Assembly (NCBI GenBank): GCA_964035545.1
Contig: OZ037772.1
Coordinates: 10,245,318-10,309,317, forward strand
Direction: 5' to 3'
DNA length: 64,000 bases
Source: Bugula neritina
Lineage: Eukaryota > Bryozoa > Gymnolaemata > Cheilostomatida > Bugulidae
The number at the start of each line of letters is the position of its first letter. Position 1 is the stretch's first letter. The notes beneath the pieces were generated by a model. It saw nothing but the letters and a program-made list of their open reading frames with translations. It had not been told where the DNA came from and did not search any database. This document shows positions 40,126 to 56,160 of this stretch, one piece after another. Position numbers and translations under genes: made by a program.

Positions 40126-43100
40126 CTATCTGTTTTCAGTAGATATCCTGGTTAGTAACTTGCCTATTGAGATAAAATACATATTGCTCTGTTTTAAGAA
40201 TCAAAGATAATAAAAAGAGAGTGCAGTTTATTTGCAGCAAATAACTATAAATGTGAATGAACTAATTTCCTCAAATTATAATGCATGCATATCATACACT
40301 ATATGTATTCTACACAGTAACTAACCTGTATGTAATGATAGTACACAGAGTGTGGTAGGTTTAGTTTCATCAGCCACAAGTACAAACTCATCTCTATAGC
40401 AAGTCACTCCATAAGGTCTAGCCACATCCTTACACTGCCAGATGATGTCACCTGATGAGATGTCTACTTTATATACTAGAGATGAGTAACGCTGAGATAT
40501 AATAATTGTGTTTTTTTCTGCAGCAGACAGAAATACAGGAGTATCAGTAAGTAGAGGACAAGGTAAAGTGTTTACTATCTCCCCATTCAGAGAGTAGAAT
40601 ACTAGAGTTTTATTCAGCCTGTCAGGAATAGCTATTTGATTGTTTATGATGGCAAACTGATTTGTCCACCTTGTTTTTTTATCTGCATGAGTCCAACCGG
40701 TGATAGTCTTGCCTTCAAGGTCATGAACTCTCACAGTTGAATCAGAAGACAGAGTATATATCCTATCATTATGTACTGAGATACTCCACACAAAACTACC
40801 CTTAATAGATATGAGTGATTTAGTTACTTTGTTGTTCTCATCTATTCTGTCTACACCTCCTCTACACCCAGCATATGTGACACCTTTATAGGTGTGCACG
40901 GACTGGCAGTATGGAAAAACTTTAGCAGAGTTTATCAGTTCTACTGACTTGGGTAGTGGAGGTGAGACAACCAGTCCTTGTTCAGGAGTTATACTTGCTG
41001 TCCTTTTATTGGTCAGCTCAATCTCTATATCTCTTTTCTCTTCTGTAATAAAATATTGACATGCATGACAAGGTAATATAATATAAAACAGCTGATACAT
41101 CAGAAAAACTAGCAGATATGTAAACACACATGTATATTTTTTTGCATCACTACACCAACAGCAGTGCTATAGCAGCACTGCAATGACCATGCACTTTTCA
41201 TTTAAAAAATTATTATTATAATTTTAGCCTTTTGGACCAGATTATTTTTATGGCAATCAATTATTGAAAAAAATTTACTGAAAAAATAACAGCAGCTGCA
41301 TTCACGTCAACAAAATATTAAAATCAGTTCTAATGATATTCTATTTAGTGATATACTACTATATTTAATTAGATTATGTTCACCAAAAACTTGTATTAGT
41401 ATTCTCCAAGAGTAAGCACAGCTATATATTGCACAAGTGTGTAAATCTATAGAATCGTTGAGAGAAGCTTACAGGTTGGGGGAGATATAGGCCACTTCCC
41501 TTTTTCAGTGTAAAATACAAACTAAAGATTCCCACTATCATCATTTACCTTATACCTTGGTTTAATAGGATATTGCAGGGGTGTAGTGTGCCAGTAATAC
41601 AAACCCAGTTTTAGAAAATAATAGTGCCTTCATCATGTTAAATTAAAATATTATTTATAATATATTTTTATAACACAGATCAATAGAGTGAAATACCAGA
41701 TGATGAAAATGCAACAGTTGGCAACATAGCTATACCTTACATACATATATACCTCAAATTCAAAAGTCAAAATATACTTACTTGATTATGTTACTTAAAT
41801 GCAGCTATAGATAAAATATTTCAGAAAGATAAATAGGGTTATTAAGCTATTCATTATCTTGTTTTAAATAGTTTTGCATATTAATAACATAAAACTGACC
41901 TTTAACATCTATAAAACTGACCTTTGACCTCCACAGATGTTACAAGATCAAAATGTGCCAACTTAGGAATCTCTTCTGTCAACAGTCTATCAATCTCCTT
42001 CTTCATATCACGATATGACTTGATGATGTCAACCTAACAATATTACATATACACACAATGCGACACTGTGTAGCAGGTGTTATAGAGTTGTCTGCTATTA
42101 TAGAGAATGTCAGTGTTGAGTATGAACAATGAGATCAACAACAATGCTGTATTTGAGACCAACAAAACCATCCAAAAGCAGCATTGCAATGCAAAAGATT
42201 ACAAAATCGAGAGTGAAAAGCACAATTTAGAACAAGAAGCATTTACAAACGAATGGGCAAACTTTACACTAACTATCTGCAGTGCCCTACGTGGATCATA
42301 CAGTTTGCTATAGTATTATACAGTTCCCTACAGTATTATACAGTACCCTATAGTATTATACAGTGTTATATAGTATTATACAGTATCTTATAGTATTATC
42401 CAGTGTCCTACAGTATTATACAGTTTCCTATAGTATATTATACAGTATCCTATAGTATTATACAGTGTCCTATAGTATTATACAGTATCCTATAATATTA
42501 TACAGTGTCCTATAGTATTATACAGTTTCCTATAGTATTATACAGTATCCTATAGTATTATACAGTGTCCTATAGTATTATACAGTGTCCTATAGTATTA
42601 TACAGTGTTCTATAGTATTATACAGTGTTCTATAGTATTATACAGTGTCCTATAGTATTATACAGTGTTATATAGTGTCATACAGTATGCTGTAGTATTA
42701 TGCAGTATTCTATATAGTATCGAGAATTCTTTTCATTAGATTATATATATTTATATTATTTAAATGATCTATAGATGTTATATAAAATATCAAACTGCTA
42801 CAGATACACACACCATAACATCTACTATCAATCCATACTCTGTAGCTAACCTCATGACTTTGGTCTAAATTAGCCTCTATTCCTTCTCTGTGGTTATACA
42901 GCTCACGGTATCTAACCCCCACTTCCTCTACCATGAAGTTCACTGCTTGACTCTCAGTCTTTTCTCTCTTCTCCACCAGTTCTTTCTCCAGTTTGTCATA
43001 CTTCTGTTGAATAGCTGCTATCTAAATACAGTCACATAAAATATAGGAGAAGATAGTTTGGTTTGAGGAGTGTCTAAGTGTATATGGTCATCTTACATTT

Positions 43101-44680
43101 CCCAAAAAAGTAACTTATCTCAGCTGGTTATACAGAGAACTATAAACAAACTCTCACAGCTTCTATATGATCTTTATAATTATCAAATTTAAAAACCACG
43201 TAATAATCACCTGATCATCACGCTGTTTCCATAGCAACATCAGCAGCTTCTTGGTTTCAGTTCGAAACTCATCAATGTTTGCAGCTATCTGTTTGTAATA
43301 ACCAGATAACTTGTCTTCTCTTGTCTTCAACTTTGTAACTTCCACCAGCTGCATTGTTAAATCTTTCAACGTCAAGAGTGTATGCTGTGATGTACCTAAA
43401 GTAATATATACAAAGTAATGTATAAGCTGTTGTGTACCTGAATCATGTAATACATATAGCAAGTAAACAGAAGAATAGACACTTACCATCATCACATACA
43501 CCAGCTGTAGGTACACACTGAGTACAGAGTAGTTTGAGACAGACTTTACAACCCAAAGTATACTCTACGTCTGCATGTGTCTCACACATTCTCTTCTCTA
43601 ACTTAGCAGCACGAGCTATATACTCTGTCATATTTATTCTAGAATGTTCTTCGGCCAGATTGTCATGGTCCTAAGATAAACATATACAAAAGAGTTTGTG
43701 GCTTACTAACGATATTACATCTAAGATTGCATATATACATTATAATGGTCCTAATGTCATGATCATATAATGCCTAAAGTATATATGCAATAGTATACAA
43801 TTTAATAATATTTAAAGATATATTGTACAATCTATTACAATAAAAGCATGAATGTAAGAAATCAATCTTCAGAGTTATGTCTTCTTGAACATAACTTTTA
43901 TTTAATGTATAATAAACTACAGCATGCTGATCGATAAATGTTAGGAGGTAAAGACGCAAAACCAATTCATGTGAGCAAATGAGTGAAAACAAGTGAAACT
44001 AAATGAATGTTTTCGATTGATGAATCAAATCAAATATTGTAAATAATTTGTTGCAAAGCTGATTAAATTATTTCTCTGCAAAGTATCACCAAAATGTCAA
44101 GCTTTCAGTTTCAAAATATCACATATAAAGATATACACACAGTAAACACGAAAAATAGTGTTAACTTACAATGACATGTTTAGCACAGTACAGTTTGGAA
44201 CAAACTAAACAATACATCAGAGCAGGTGTATCATTCACTCCTGACTTTGTACAGACTTCACAGAGTATAGACTTATCTATCTGTTTCATCTGGTCTGCTG
44301 TTGGCAACTTATCAGGTGTAGTATTGAACACTTGTCTGTAACATAAATGATGAATTTATTGTTGATAGATCATCAATTAGTTTTATCTTAGAGAACATTT
44401 ATCAATCAACGCTCATAGTATAATTCGCTCTGTTCCACCTTGTGATATTATATTAACTGTAATATATACTAGACACCAGACGTAGCGAAAATCACATAGC
44501 AAATACTTTGACATAAACTTACCGACATATTCCACATTTAAGAGCATTTAGCCTTCCATAGAATTCATTCAAACACTTGTCACAGTGTGGGTGAGTACAA
44601 GGCAGTGCCTTAATTTCCTCTAACTTGAGTTTAGATAAACAAATAGTACATCTCACCATCTGTTGTGGTTTGGATGCCAT
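40126..44680 (-). CDS. TRIM-4: TRIM-propeller gene with a C-terminal truncation
   Basis: Exons 44523-44680, 44170-44335, 43487-43670, 43211-43395, 42851-43021, 41922-42033, 40326-41042 and a last exon starting at 40163. RING, both B-boxes and coiled coil are intact, and the propeller exon has one extra codon (717 nt). In the last exon TAG at 40126-40128 ends the protein after KLLTRISTENR, ~30 residues short; the ancestral stop is at 40039-40041 and the sequence between stays open. About 576 residues result. The lost part is the closing strands of the sixth blade, which in propellers normally lock the ring, so folding may suffer. Either a very recent pseudogene or a variant; the other exons show no damage. 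Confidence 0.83.
42300..42716. repeat. 20-bp minisatellite, about 20 units (TRIM-4 intron 5)
   Basis: Near-perfect tandem units tacagtgtcctatagtatta. The same intron of TRIM-3 has 4-5 units, and TRIM-1, -2 and -5 have degenerate versions, so the array expanded in this copy. Confidence 0.95.
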
Positions 44681-46357
44681 TTTGTTCTACAATTACATCA
44701 TATTAGGACGACACAATCATGTTGATCACAATGATTTCACATCAGTAACCAATACCCACACAAGTGAATAACAAGAGAATTAAAAAAAGATTTGGGTATT
44801 GCCCAAGTTCCAAGAACAGCAAACAATTCCATCATCAACTATCTGATAATAATATTGAATTATTTACATCTACATCTAACAAGGGCTGACACTGGACTTG
44901 GTAGTAACTTTGCGTTTGAGGCTGTCGTCATTTCGACTGTATTGTCAACCAACTTACAGTTAGTGAGCCATTAACATTCAACCTATTATTATTAAAGTTA
45001 GTAATTAAATCATAGTGAAAATGACAATACTTTTAACATTCATTTTGATATTAGTTAAGTGAGACTGAGACTAAGCATTGCAATCTGCCAGTCACAATCA
45101 CAATGACAATCACAGTGGCAATCAATAAATTCAATCATGTATTTTTAAAACCAATGTGATGGATGATTACACTTACAGTTATAACCATAATCCTAATAGC
45201 AAAAAGTAGAAGTTGAATATCAATATGGTAAATTAAAATTGGCTCACCAAAAAAGTGTTCGCTGAGTGACTCAGGTTCTCAAATTCTAATAGTAATTGTG
45301 TCCAATCGAATGGATATGATTGACCTACTTCTAGCTCTACTCAAAACTGCTTTGCGAGCTGCTGCGAGGAAGTTAAAAATGAAACTGCGCTACAGATGAG
45401 TAATAGAAATTTCCCGAGTTGGAAATTTTACGTGCTAGTAGATAAAGTCTGCACAACAGACGGTACTGAATCATTTGTTTACTCATACTAATTCCGATGT
45501 TACATTAACCGAAAGTTGTGCTGCCTTCGACTCAATAGCGATGTGAAGAGCAGATTACTCTTACACTACAATTCTTTCTCAACAGTAATATTATAATAAC
45601 TATTATCCATCAGTTATTAAAAGCTGATGGTTACACATTTCTTTATTCAAAATCTTAAGCATGCGTAAAAATTGTTTATTAGATTACGTTGGCAGCTGTA
45701 TATCCCAAGAGGAGTAAAATAGGTTGGCCAAAAAGTCACAAATCTGTGCGTTAACCATCTAACACTGGCGTGCACTTTTTTTCTTTGTTACTGCATTGAG
45801 TTATACTATATTATATACTTGAAATAAGTTGTAGAGTGAGTGGAGTCAGTAAACCATTTTCTTTAATTGGCTTTGTATTTTATATGCAGAATATGATATC
45901 GTATGACTATAACGAGTAGCATGTTATGGCGAAGGTATATAGAAGCTTATAAGATTCATAAACAGGTATTTTATAGTTGTGTATTTTACTTTTTATATCA
46001 AAAGCATATCATGTAACCTGCCAGTATATTAACATATCCCAATCGTTGTCACATACTGGAGACCATTATAAACCAACAACCAATAGAATGAAACTTGCTT
46101 ATCATTGGTATTTGCCATCATTGACCTAGTTTAAATACAAACCAATCAGAATTGATTTAAATACTGAGATTTATTTACAATAATACAGAAGTCATAAACT
46201 CTAAATGATAAAAACTATAGTAGGCTATATAATATAACTATAATAAATTATCCAGCACTTTGACACAATGTCCGCTGTGACTTAGTGCACTCTGTTTATC
46301 ACACTGACTAGGTTGAGACGGGTACAAGTTTCTCATACAGTACAATACTAGATAGCC
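44681..46357. other. Upstream region of TRIM-4 and downstream region of SYT-like copy 2
   Basis: Duplicate of 9807-11415, with the plus-strand ~60-codon open frame (44792-44974) and a one-base variant of the ISRE-like motif near 45377-45387. No further gene is seen. Confidence 0.55.
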
Positions 46358-48306
46358 TCAGCTCCCCTTGGCTACTTTCTTCAACTGGTGCCACCACTCC
46401 AAACTCTTATTGTTGGTATTGAGAGAATGCTGAAGCTCTCTCCAATGTTCAGCTCCTCTCTTGTCACCGTCTGCACTGATGTACACTCTACCAACCACCT
46501 GTCAAGTAATGTCAGTGTGCGTTTATAGTGAGTGAGCAGGTGCCCAGCAGGTACCATGGATGGATGATTATTAGAAACTGAGCAAATAGTGACTAAATTG
46601 CTGAGCATTTTTGTTCAAGATATTAATTATAACGAAAAAATTTTTTCCAAGTCTACCAAAATTTTGATGAAGATAAAATTTAAACAGCAATTATTTTTAA
46701 AGTATATTCTTAGATAAAAGGCAACCGACCATAGCAATATAACTCAAGTGTTCAAGTGAGTCTAAATGACTTAAACTCAGCCTTAACATAGCTCGAGTTT
46801 CCAGGTTATGCTATAGAAATGTTGATATATGAAATAATATCTACAGAACAGCGGAACCCCTTGGTAGACGCCCTCACCTCATAACTACTGATTTTCACTT
46901 TACACAAGTCTACGACTATACTCATATCAGCTAAGTTCACATGTTGAGGCAGAGCTAGAACTATCTCCTGGTTGAAGAGTGGATTAGTAGTCACTTTGAT
47001 GTTATCTATAGTACGTTTCTTCTTCAACTTCTTTCCATCTTCTAGCACCGTCACTCTTACCGTTAGGCCTGAAATATTTTTAAAAATTAAGAGTTTGAGT
47101 ATCTGATAATTATAAAATATATCATATTCCTATAAAATATATCATATATCTCTAACAGGAATTGGTCCCCACCAGGAGTCGCACCACAGACTTCCGGCTT
47201 ACAAGTAAGCACGCTACCATTGCACCACAGGGGCTGTTGATTCAACTCAACAATACGTCCCACCCAGTTCTTTAAAACTCTGCTGGCTCTTCTACTACTG
47301 CCTCACACACCCCCTCTTCCCCCCCGGTCTTTCAATCACCTCGGATTACTATAACTGCTGTAAAACTTTACGAGAGGTTGAAATAACATGTAAAACTTTT
47401 TCCCCCACTAGGATTTAAACCTAAGACGAGTCCTCGGAGTTGGAAGCAGGTATGCTACCATTGCACCACATGGGGCTCTCTTTCATTATCCTTTCAAAAT
47501 TAAACCCTTTTTACACTTGAAAACAATTTCAAAATCTGACTGTTAAGCATGGAATATATTAGAAAACTTTAAAAGTTTGATTATCCAATAATTATAAAAT
47601 ATACATCACTCTCTTTTACATGCACTTTAGTAAAAATTATATATTTCTCACATTAATACAGCTCTTAAAGCGTCAACTATCGTTGAAGTTGCTTACCCAG
47701 TACTGCGATTTCGTCTTCTATGTGTAAATCTTTTGCTTTAGCAAAGAAAAAGGTGAGCGTAAGATTATCTTTAGCCTTTGTGCTCTTCATGGAAAACAGC
47801 AGCTCTCCGACATAATTCTAAAGGATAATTTGTAAAACATATACAATAATATAAATAAATAAATAAATAAAGTCCTGTACACATATATACTCTGCAGTTT
47901 GCAGCATTTATTATATATTTACATTTCTTTTGCATACATTATAAACACATTTCATATAGCTACATAAAAACGTATTAATTTATGATGAATGCAACACACA
48001 CAGGTGCATTGCATATGCATAATGTATATACTATAATATTAAATGTTATATTCATTATTATATGTAGTTTTATTTTATTTAGAATACTGTATTCACTGTA
48101 TACTGTGATTTTTAAATAATGAAACATACTCACCTCTTCGTGGTCATGTGACTCAGGTAGACATCTGTCAATGTGTTTCTCTACATACAATGACTCATCA
48201 TGTGGCAGACTATTTAAACGCAGTTGGACAACTCCAACCTTCTCCGTCTTCACAAACTGATCGTAGTCATACAGGTGACATAACAGATGTTTCCCTGAGA
48301 GATCGT
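46358..48306 (-). CDS. Synaptotagmin-like C2 gene, copy 2 (3' part only)
   Basis: Exons 48134-48306, 47697-47817, 46878-47068 and 46358-46498 join in frame for 207 codons. They encode the end of C2A and a whole C2B domain: NYVGELLF, LEDGKKLKKKRT, NPLFNQE, SSYEVVGRVYI, GAEHWREL and the WWHQL motif that matches the WHXL of synaptotagmin C2B. C2B lacks most of the acidic calcium ligands expected in loops 1 and 3, so calcium-independent binding is likely. No start codon, transmembrane segment or first part of C2A exists upstream; the first exon needs one base from a preceding exon. The PTGES2-like exon 7 ends in a different phase, so a spliced chimera would shift frame. It is an orphaned 3' half, possibly a pseudogene. 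Confidence 0.75.
47165..47235 (-). repeat. tRNA-like sequence 1 in the SYT-like intron
   Basis: On the minus strand: 5' end AGCCCCTG, A box TGGTGCAATGGTAGC, B-box-like GGTGCGACTCC and 3' end TGGTGGGGA, so part of the acceptor stem can pair (CCCC/GGGG). The anticodon arm GCTTACTTGTAAGC is self-complementary but leaves too small a loop. Probably a tRNA-derived repeat, not a functional tRNA. Confidence 0.5.
47402..47477 (-). repeat. tRNA-like sequence 2 in the SYT-like intron
   Basis: On the minus strand: AGCCCCATGTGGTGCAATGG (A box), GGTTTAAATCC (a B box with CG changed to TA) and TAGTGGGGG at the 3' end. Related to the preceding module; the anticodon arm does not fold well. Confidence 0.45.
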
Positions 48307-48439
48307 CTAATTGAATACAGAACACCAGAGTTTTGTGATTCTAGTAATGATACAGTCGAGTGATAACACTCATTTCACAAGCATGTAACAGAAACAAAAA
48401 TCGACATAATAGGTGGGATGATAAACACCGAATACAGTG

Positions 48440-48562
48440 TACTACTGTACTTACTTAGTAAATACTATACCACTGTACTTACTTAGTAAATACTATACCA
48501 CTGTACTTACTTAGTATATACTATACAACTGTACTTACTTAGTAAATACTCTATCACAGCAC
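48440..48562. repeat. 28-bp minisatellite, 4-5 units
   Basis: Same unit and position as the array at 12650-13443, next to PTGES2-like exon 7, but about six times shorter. Confidence 0.92.
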
Positions 48563-51498
<2,936 letters not shown>

Positions 51499-52679
51499 CT
51501 TTGTTAAATGTACGAATTTGATCAGCTGTAGTAGCCTTCGCTTGATAAATACTCTACCCTTACAAATTGTGAAACTGGCTTAGGTAAATATTTAGAGGCA
51601 ACTTTAGGCTATTTAGGGTACATTAAGGTCGTTTTTAAGACGCGTATATCAGCAACTACCCGGCGTCTTTAAAGACGCAAATAGTTCTGTGTTATGTAAT
51701 ACTCGCATTCAGGTAGAGCACAACTCCTTCTTATTTGCGCAGAGGCGAGTCAAACAGTGCACTAGCTCCGGTGTGATGTAAGATTATCCCAATAAACTAA
51801 AACTTCTTATAGTTGTAATTATAGTTCAATAATTATACCCTTTGAAGAGCATTCTCCGTAATGATTATAGATCAATAAACACACTAGAGACTCAGATCAA
51901 AATAATAATAGCTATAGCTATAATAGTTTAAGAATTATACTAAAAAGCAAGTTTTTGCTGATAGGTTTAATAATTGGTGTATTTTTTATCAGCAACCAGA
52001 GAAAGTTGATAAAATACATCCAGCTGAATTTGTAGCCCAAGTTTGATTAATGAAGGATGTCATTAACCCTTCAAGATTTCCAATGTCAATTCAAAAAGAA
52101 ACACTATTATGCAAAATTAATAGATATATGTGTAACTAAATTGTGTAAATTAACAAAATTATGGGTATACATAAAAAATACAATATATTCAAATTGGAAA
52201 TGCATAGTTTACAAAAAATAGACCAAACATCTGTATCATATGAAATGCGCTAGAAATGAAAAATTAAGAAAATGTTATATAAGTAATGAGAGACTGCACA
52301 ATATTCTGTTAGAAGCATGTAAATTATAGTCCGAGTTTCAAGTCAACTGGTGAATAGAAAATTAGAATGAGCAGTAATACTATAGTGAAAGGACAGATTC
52401 AGTCTATGAACTAACCAGGGATAGTTTCTAGAGAAGAGAATTCCTCTAGCATGTCTAAAAATAGTACATGAAAGCTACAATAATGATTATACAGTGAACA
52501 ACATAAGCTAATTTACATAAACCAGACTTTGGTGTTCAGAAAAAATAACAGTGAAACTATATACTACGTATACCCCATAATCTACGTCTTAGATTTGTTC
52601 TTGATTGAAATAATATAGACTGAAAGCAAAGTATAAGCTGCACAGCATAAATTATCTGACATAATATATATGTCTACTA
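51499..52679. other. Upstream region of PTGES2-like copy 2
   Basis: Duplicate of 16394-17557. It probably contains the promoter; no gene is seen. Confidence 0.6.
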
Positions 52680-53011
52680 TACGCTACACTACACTACACT
52701 GCACTGCACTGCGCTGCGCTGCGCTGCACTGCACTGCACTGCACTGCACTGCACTGCACTGCACTGCACTGCACTGCACTGCACTACACTACACTACACT
52801 ACACTGCACTGCACTGCGCTGCGCTGCGCTGCACTGCACTGCACTGCACTGCACTGTACTGTACTGTATTATATATACTACACTATACTATACTATATAC
52901 TGTACTATACTATATACTATACTATACTATACTATACTATATACTATATACTATATACTATACTATACTATACTATACTATATACTATATACTATATTAT
53001 ACTATACTATG
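52680..53011. repeat. Pentanucleotide satellite, short copy
   Basis: CACTA/CACTG/CGCTG units followed by ACTAT-type units. It matches the start of the array at 17558-18840 but lacks the long CACTA block. Its right end is cut by a segment containing TTGGTCACCTTTCACCAC. Confidence 0.95.
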
Positions 53012-53990
53012 TGGTCCCCTTGGTCACCTTTCACCACTGGTGGCGGGATACTATCCTATATACTATATAACACACTTACGTCTACTAATTTCTATCAGCT
53101 GAAGTGAAACTGAACTAATAGGGTCAGTAATTGCTGTGGGAGATATGGAGTCCTACTTCATGTTTCTATTGTACTTGTTGACCATGCTTAGTAGTTCTTT
53201 CACTATCCGAACTATATCATTATATCATTCTGCTACATTCAATGCCACTCACCACGTCTCCGATGCTTCGTAATTATGCTAATGGAGGTTTTTCATTTTA
53301 TGCAAAGGAACATTATCAATGGAATAAAATCACAACCCATGTGCTGCATTTAGTTGATCAACAATTGCGGACAAGTAGCATCTCTCGATGGTGGCCGGTT
53401 CCAATAGTTCAAGGTCACATGATGAACTCGTCTTAAGTTTCAATAGAATCTAAGCACACTAATTTTTAGCTCATGATCATTTATCTAATTACATATGATC
53501 AATGGCTTATTTCAAATAGCAAGAATTTCGCATGCATAATGCACAGGACAAACTAAATGCTGAAGCAGTGTGGCTCATTATCAGTGGCCAGGGTGTTAAA
53601 AATTTGGTTAGAATATGATATGAATTGACTACTAATGTATTAGTGCTTTGTAATCCATCCATGAGAATCTATTTGATGTATGGAAACATGGTGACAATGT
53701 CATTTTTCAGATGTTATATTCTACTTTAAACCAATAATTAGTTCAATCACAAAGCAAAAATTAAATGGAAAAACTATAAATATTTAGCCATTCAATTCTC
53801 AGTTCATTTTGAAGTTCAATAGACGGCTTTCTTTGGAGCTCAATCTTATTGTTACTGATGTGTTTTTAAAAGGTATTGCTAACTTATACTAACTTATTAT
53901 AGAACAGTAACTACCTGCATTATCATATTGTATAGCATTGTATTGTGTTTTATTGTATAGCATTGTATTGTATTTTATTGTATAGCATTG
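53012..53990. other. Rearranged junction segment between satellite and TRIM-5 spacer
   Basis: It starts with a motif (TTGGTCACCTTTCACCAC then GGTGGCGG, about 53020-53048) also found at 20495-20532, then an inverted relic of a TRIM 3' end (53082-53135). The following ~850 bp resemble no other part of the window. A 64-codon plus-strand frame (53242-53436) is unrecognised. Near 53925-54000 a ~27-bp repeat of the type attgtatagcattgtattg occurs about three times. Confidence 0.55.
53082..53135 (+). pseudogene. Inverted relic of a TRIM terminal exon
   Basis: The plus strand reads TTCTATCAGCTGAAGTGAAA followed by ctgaactaatagggtcagta, which is the FYQLK-stop end and 3' flank of a TRIM gene in the opposite orientation to every TRIM gene here. 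It records an inversion or an inverted insertion next to the satellite. Confidence 0.65.
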
Positions 53991-56160
53991 CATTGTATTT
54001 ATCAATTTCTTCCACCAATTAAAGAGAAAGTGACTTATTACTATAGTAAATATCACCCAAATATATTTATTATTTCTACTGTAGTATTACTAAAATGTGA
54101 ACAGCTCCATGAAGTGTTGTTTGTATATGTTGAGTTAAAATACATGAATATTGTAGCAGAGGTAGCATGTAACAGTGTTGATTATTAAATAGACAGAACA
54201 TGTCTTCTAATATATTTTCTATAACTATACTCAGATTAAACATACTTCCTTCTCACTGCTTAAACAGCTCTGGCCTATACTATTATAAGATAACTCACCA
54301 CAGTATATACAACTCTAATTAATAGCGACTATAATAATATTATGCTTTGTACAATGTTTACTATAGTAGAGATGAAAGGTTACAAGAAGCACACAAAAGG
54401 TTATACTAAAGCATTAAATTTTATACCATATGGTCTGATATATAATATAACATGTCAGTTTGATTGTTGTAGCTGCATGAAATTCAGTTTGAGTTTGTAA
54501 AAATGTTTAAAGAGTTTTGGTGAACAGAATGTGATGGTTGAAAAAACTTTATCTGAAACTTGTTTCTTTTGCAAAGCAGACACTGTTTTGGCTTCATCTC
54601 TGCTTTTATGTATTATATAAATTTAAATTATAAGTAACGATCCCATTACTGAAAAAGAATAATATCTCTGTATGTCAATACTTTGTAGATAGAAATTGTT
54701 TGCTTTTTCACCAAATGAAGGGTAGTTCAAGTTTGTAGAACAATCATATCTTTTGTAGAATAAGCTTTTTAGTGAAAGTTTTAATTCCAGCTTATAATAG
54801 CACTGAATAGTACGCTGTATAATAAGCTGGAGAAGAGAAAGCAGTTTAGCTGCACTCAAATTATTAGTATGGCAATATAATCTCTAGAAAAAAAGCTAGT
54901 CATTTGCATTATGATCTTTTCCACATTGTTTTATAAAGAGAATTTTTTCAGAGTAATAGAAACAGTTTATACTAATTTAAAATTGATTGTTTATGAACTA
55001 CTAACTAATTCCTATTTGTAACGTGTCTAATTATAGATGTGTGATATTTTATAGAAGGTGATAATAAAAATACTAAAGGATATTAAAAGTAAAACCGGAT
55101 ATAATTTTGGGATTTCTCTTTATTAACTGAAGAACCAATTGCTAAATAAAAATCAATCTAATCTTCATTAAATGAGCTGCTTATTGTAAGGAAATAATGT
55201 GCTATTTCTTGCTACTGATTATAATTTCATACCACAGCTGAAAACAGTTTCACATCATATCATATCTCAACGCAACACAGCAATCTGTATATATTATTAG
55301 CAAAATCTGATGCATTAGTAATTTCTAAGACAGCAAACATAGACACAAATAATTGGGCTTGATATAATTGCAAATAACAAAAGTTTAGTCAAGATAGAAA
55401 ATAATAGGAAATTGAGTGAAAATTTTGCAAATTTAAAGTACATAATATATATGTAGCCACAACCAATAAGATTATTATATAAAGTTTACATATTTGTAGA
55501 AATAGATTGTGTATAATTGATATAACACACAATAGCCTGGATTTTCCGGTATATAATGCACCAGTACAAGAACTTGAGTGATAATGATTGAATTGAAAAT
55601 AGTGCTTGTAAAATTTTTGACGGATCACGTGGTTATAGCCTGTCTAGTAGTCCACTGTGAAGTAGAAAGTTAAACATGCAGACGACTATAGTGAAGTGAA
55701 CTGACTTAGTTGACTGATTAAAGCAGAGATGTACTGGGAAGGTAACTCCATATGTATGACTCAACACGTTGTGTTCTACAAAGCATAGCAGAGATGTCTA
55801 GTATATACAATATCTGACATGTTATAATAACATAATACTATGAGACATTAGTATACGTTGTATGCATTATAAACAGTTGTTTTATAATTTAACTATTGAT
55901 TGATAACCAATCAGGGGAGATAACTGGTAATAATGTGCACACTACTATATAGTTGACCAACAATATTATCATAATACTATAGAGAGTCATAATATTTCTA
56001 TGCAATAAAATGCAATACAACACACAATATTATACAACAAGATGCAATGTAAAACTATTCAATACAAAGCAGCATTAGAAAGATGAATTAGAAAGGCACT
56101 CAGTACCTCTCACAACATTTACTAACCTTTATTAGAGTATCCCAGTCATTTAGTTCACCT
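53991..56160. repeat. TRIM-5 3' spacer (copy of ~2955-5095)
   Basis: Starts inside the unit at the ttcttccaccaatt motif and contains the exon-like island (about 54490-54770) and the region leading to the terminal exon. Minus-strand open frames at 54623-54859 and 55389-55628 are not conserved as proteins. Confidence 0.7.

Larger units (their letters stand above)
47120..47580. mobile_element. ~460-bp insertion with two tRNA-like modules
   Basis: This block interrupts the SYT-like intron relative to copy 1 and is bordered by taattataaaatata on both sides, possibly a target duplication. It carries two tRNA-like sequences in the same orientation (47165-47235 and 47402-47477), which suggests tandem tRNA-derived SINE modules. 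The middle is C-rich (ctcttcccccccggtc). Confidence 0.5.

Noticed and set aside
52670-53107. Plus-strand open frame over the second satellite
   Set aside because: Same cause as at 17540; it ends in rearranged DNA with no protein similarity.
53242-53436. 64-codon plus-strand frame in the junction segment
   Set aside because: No recognisable motif, no paralogue in the window and no splice-site support.
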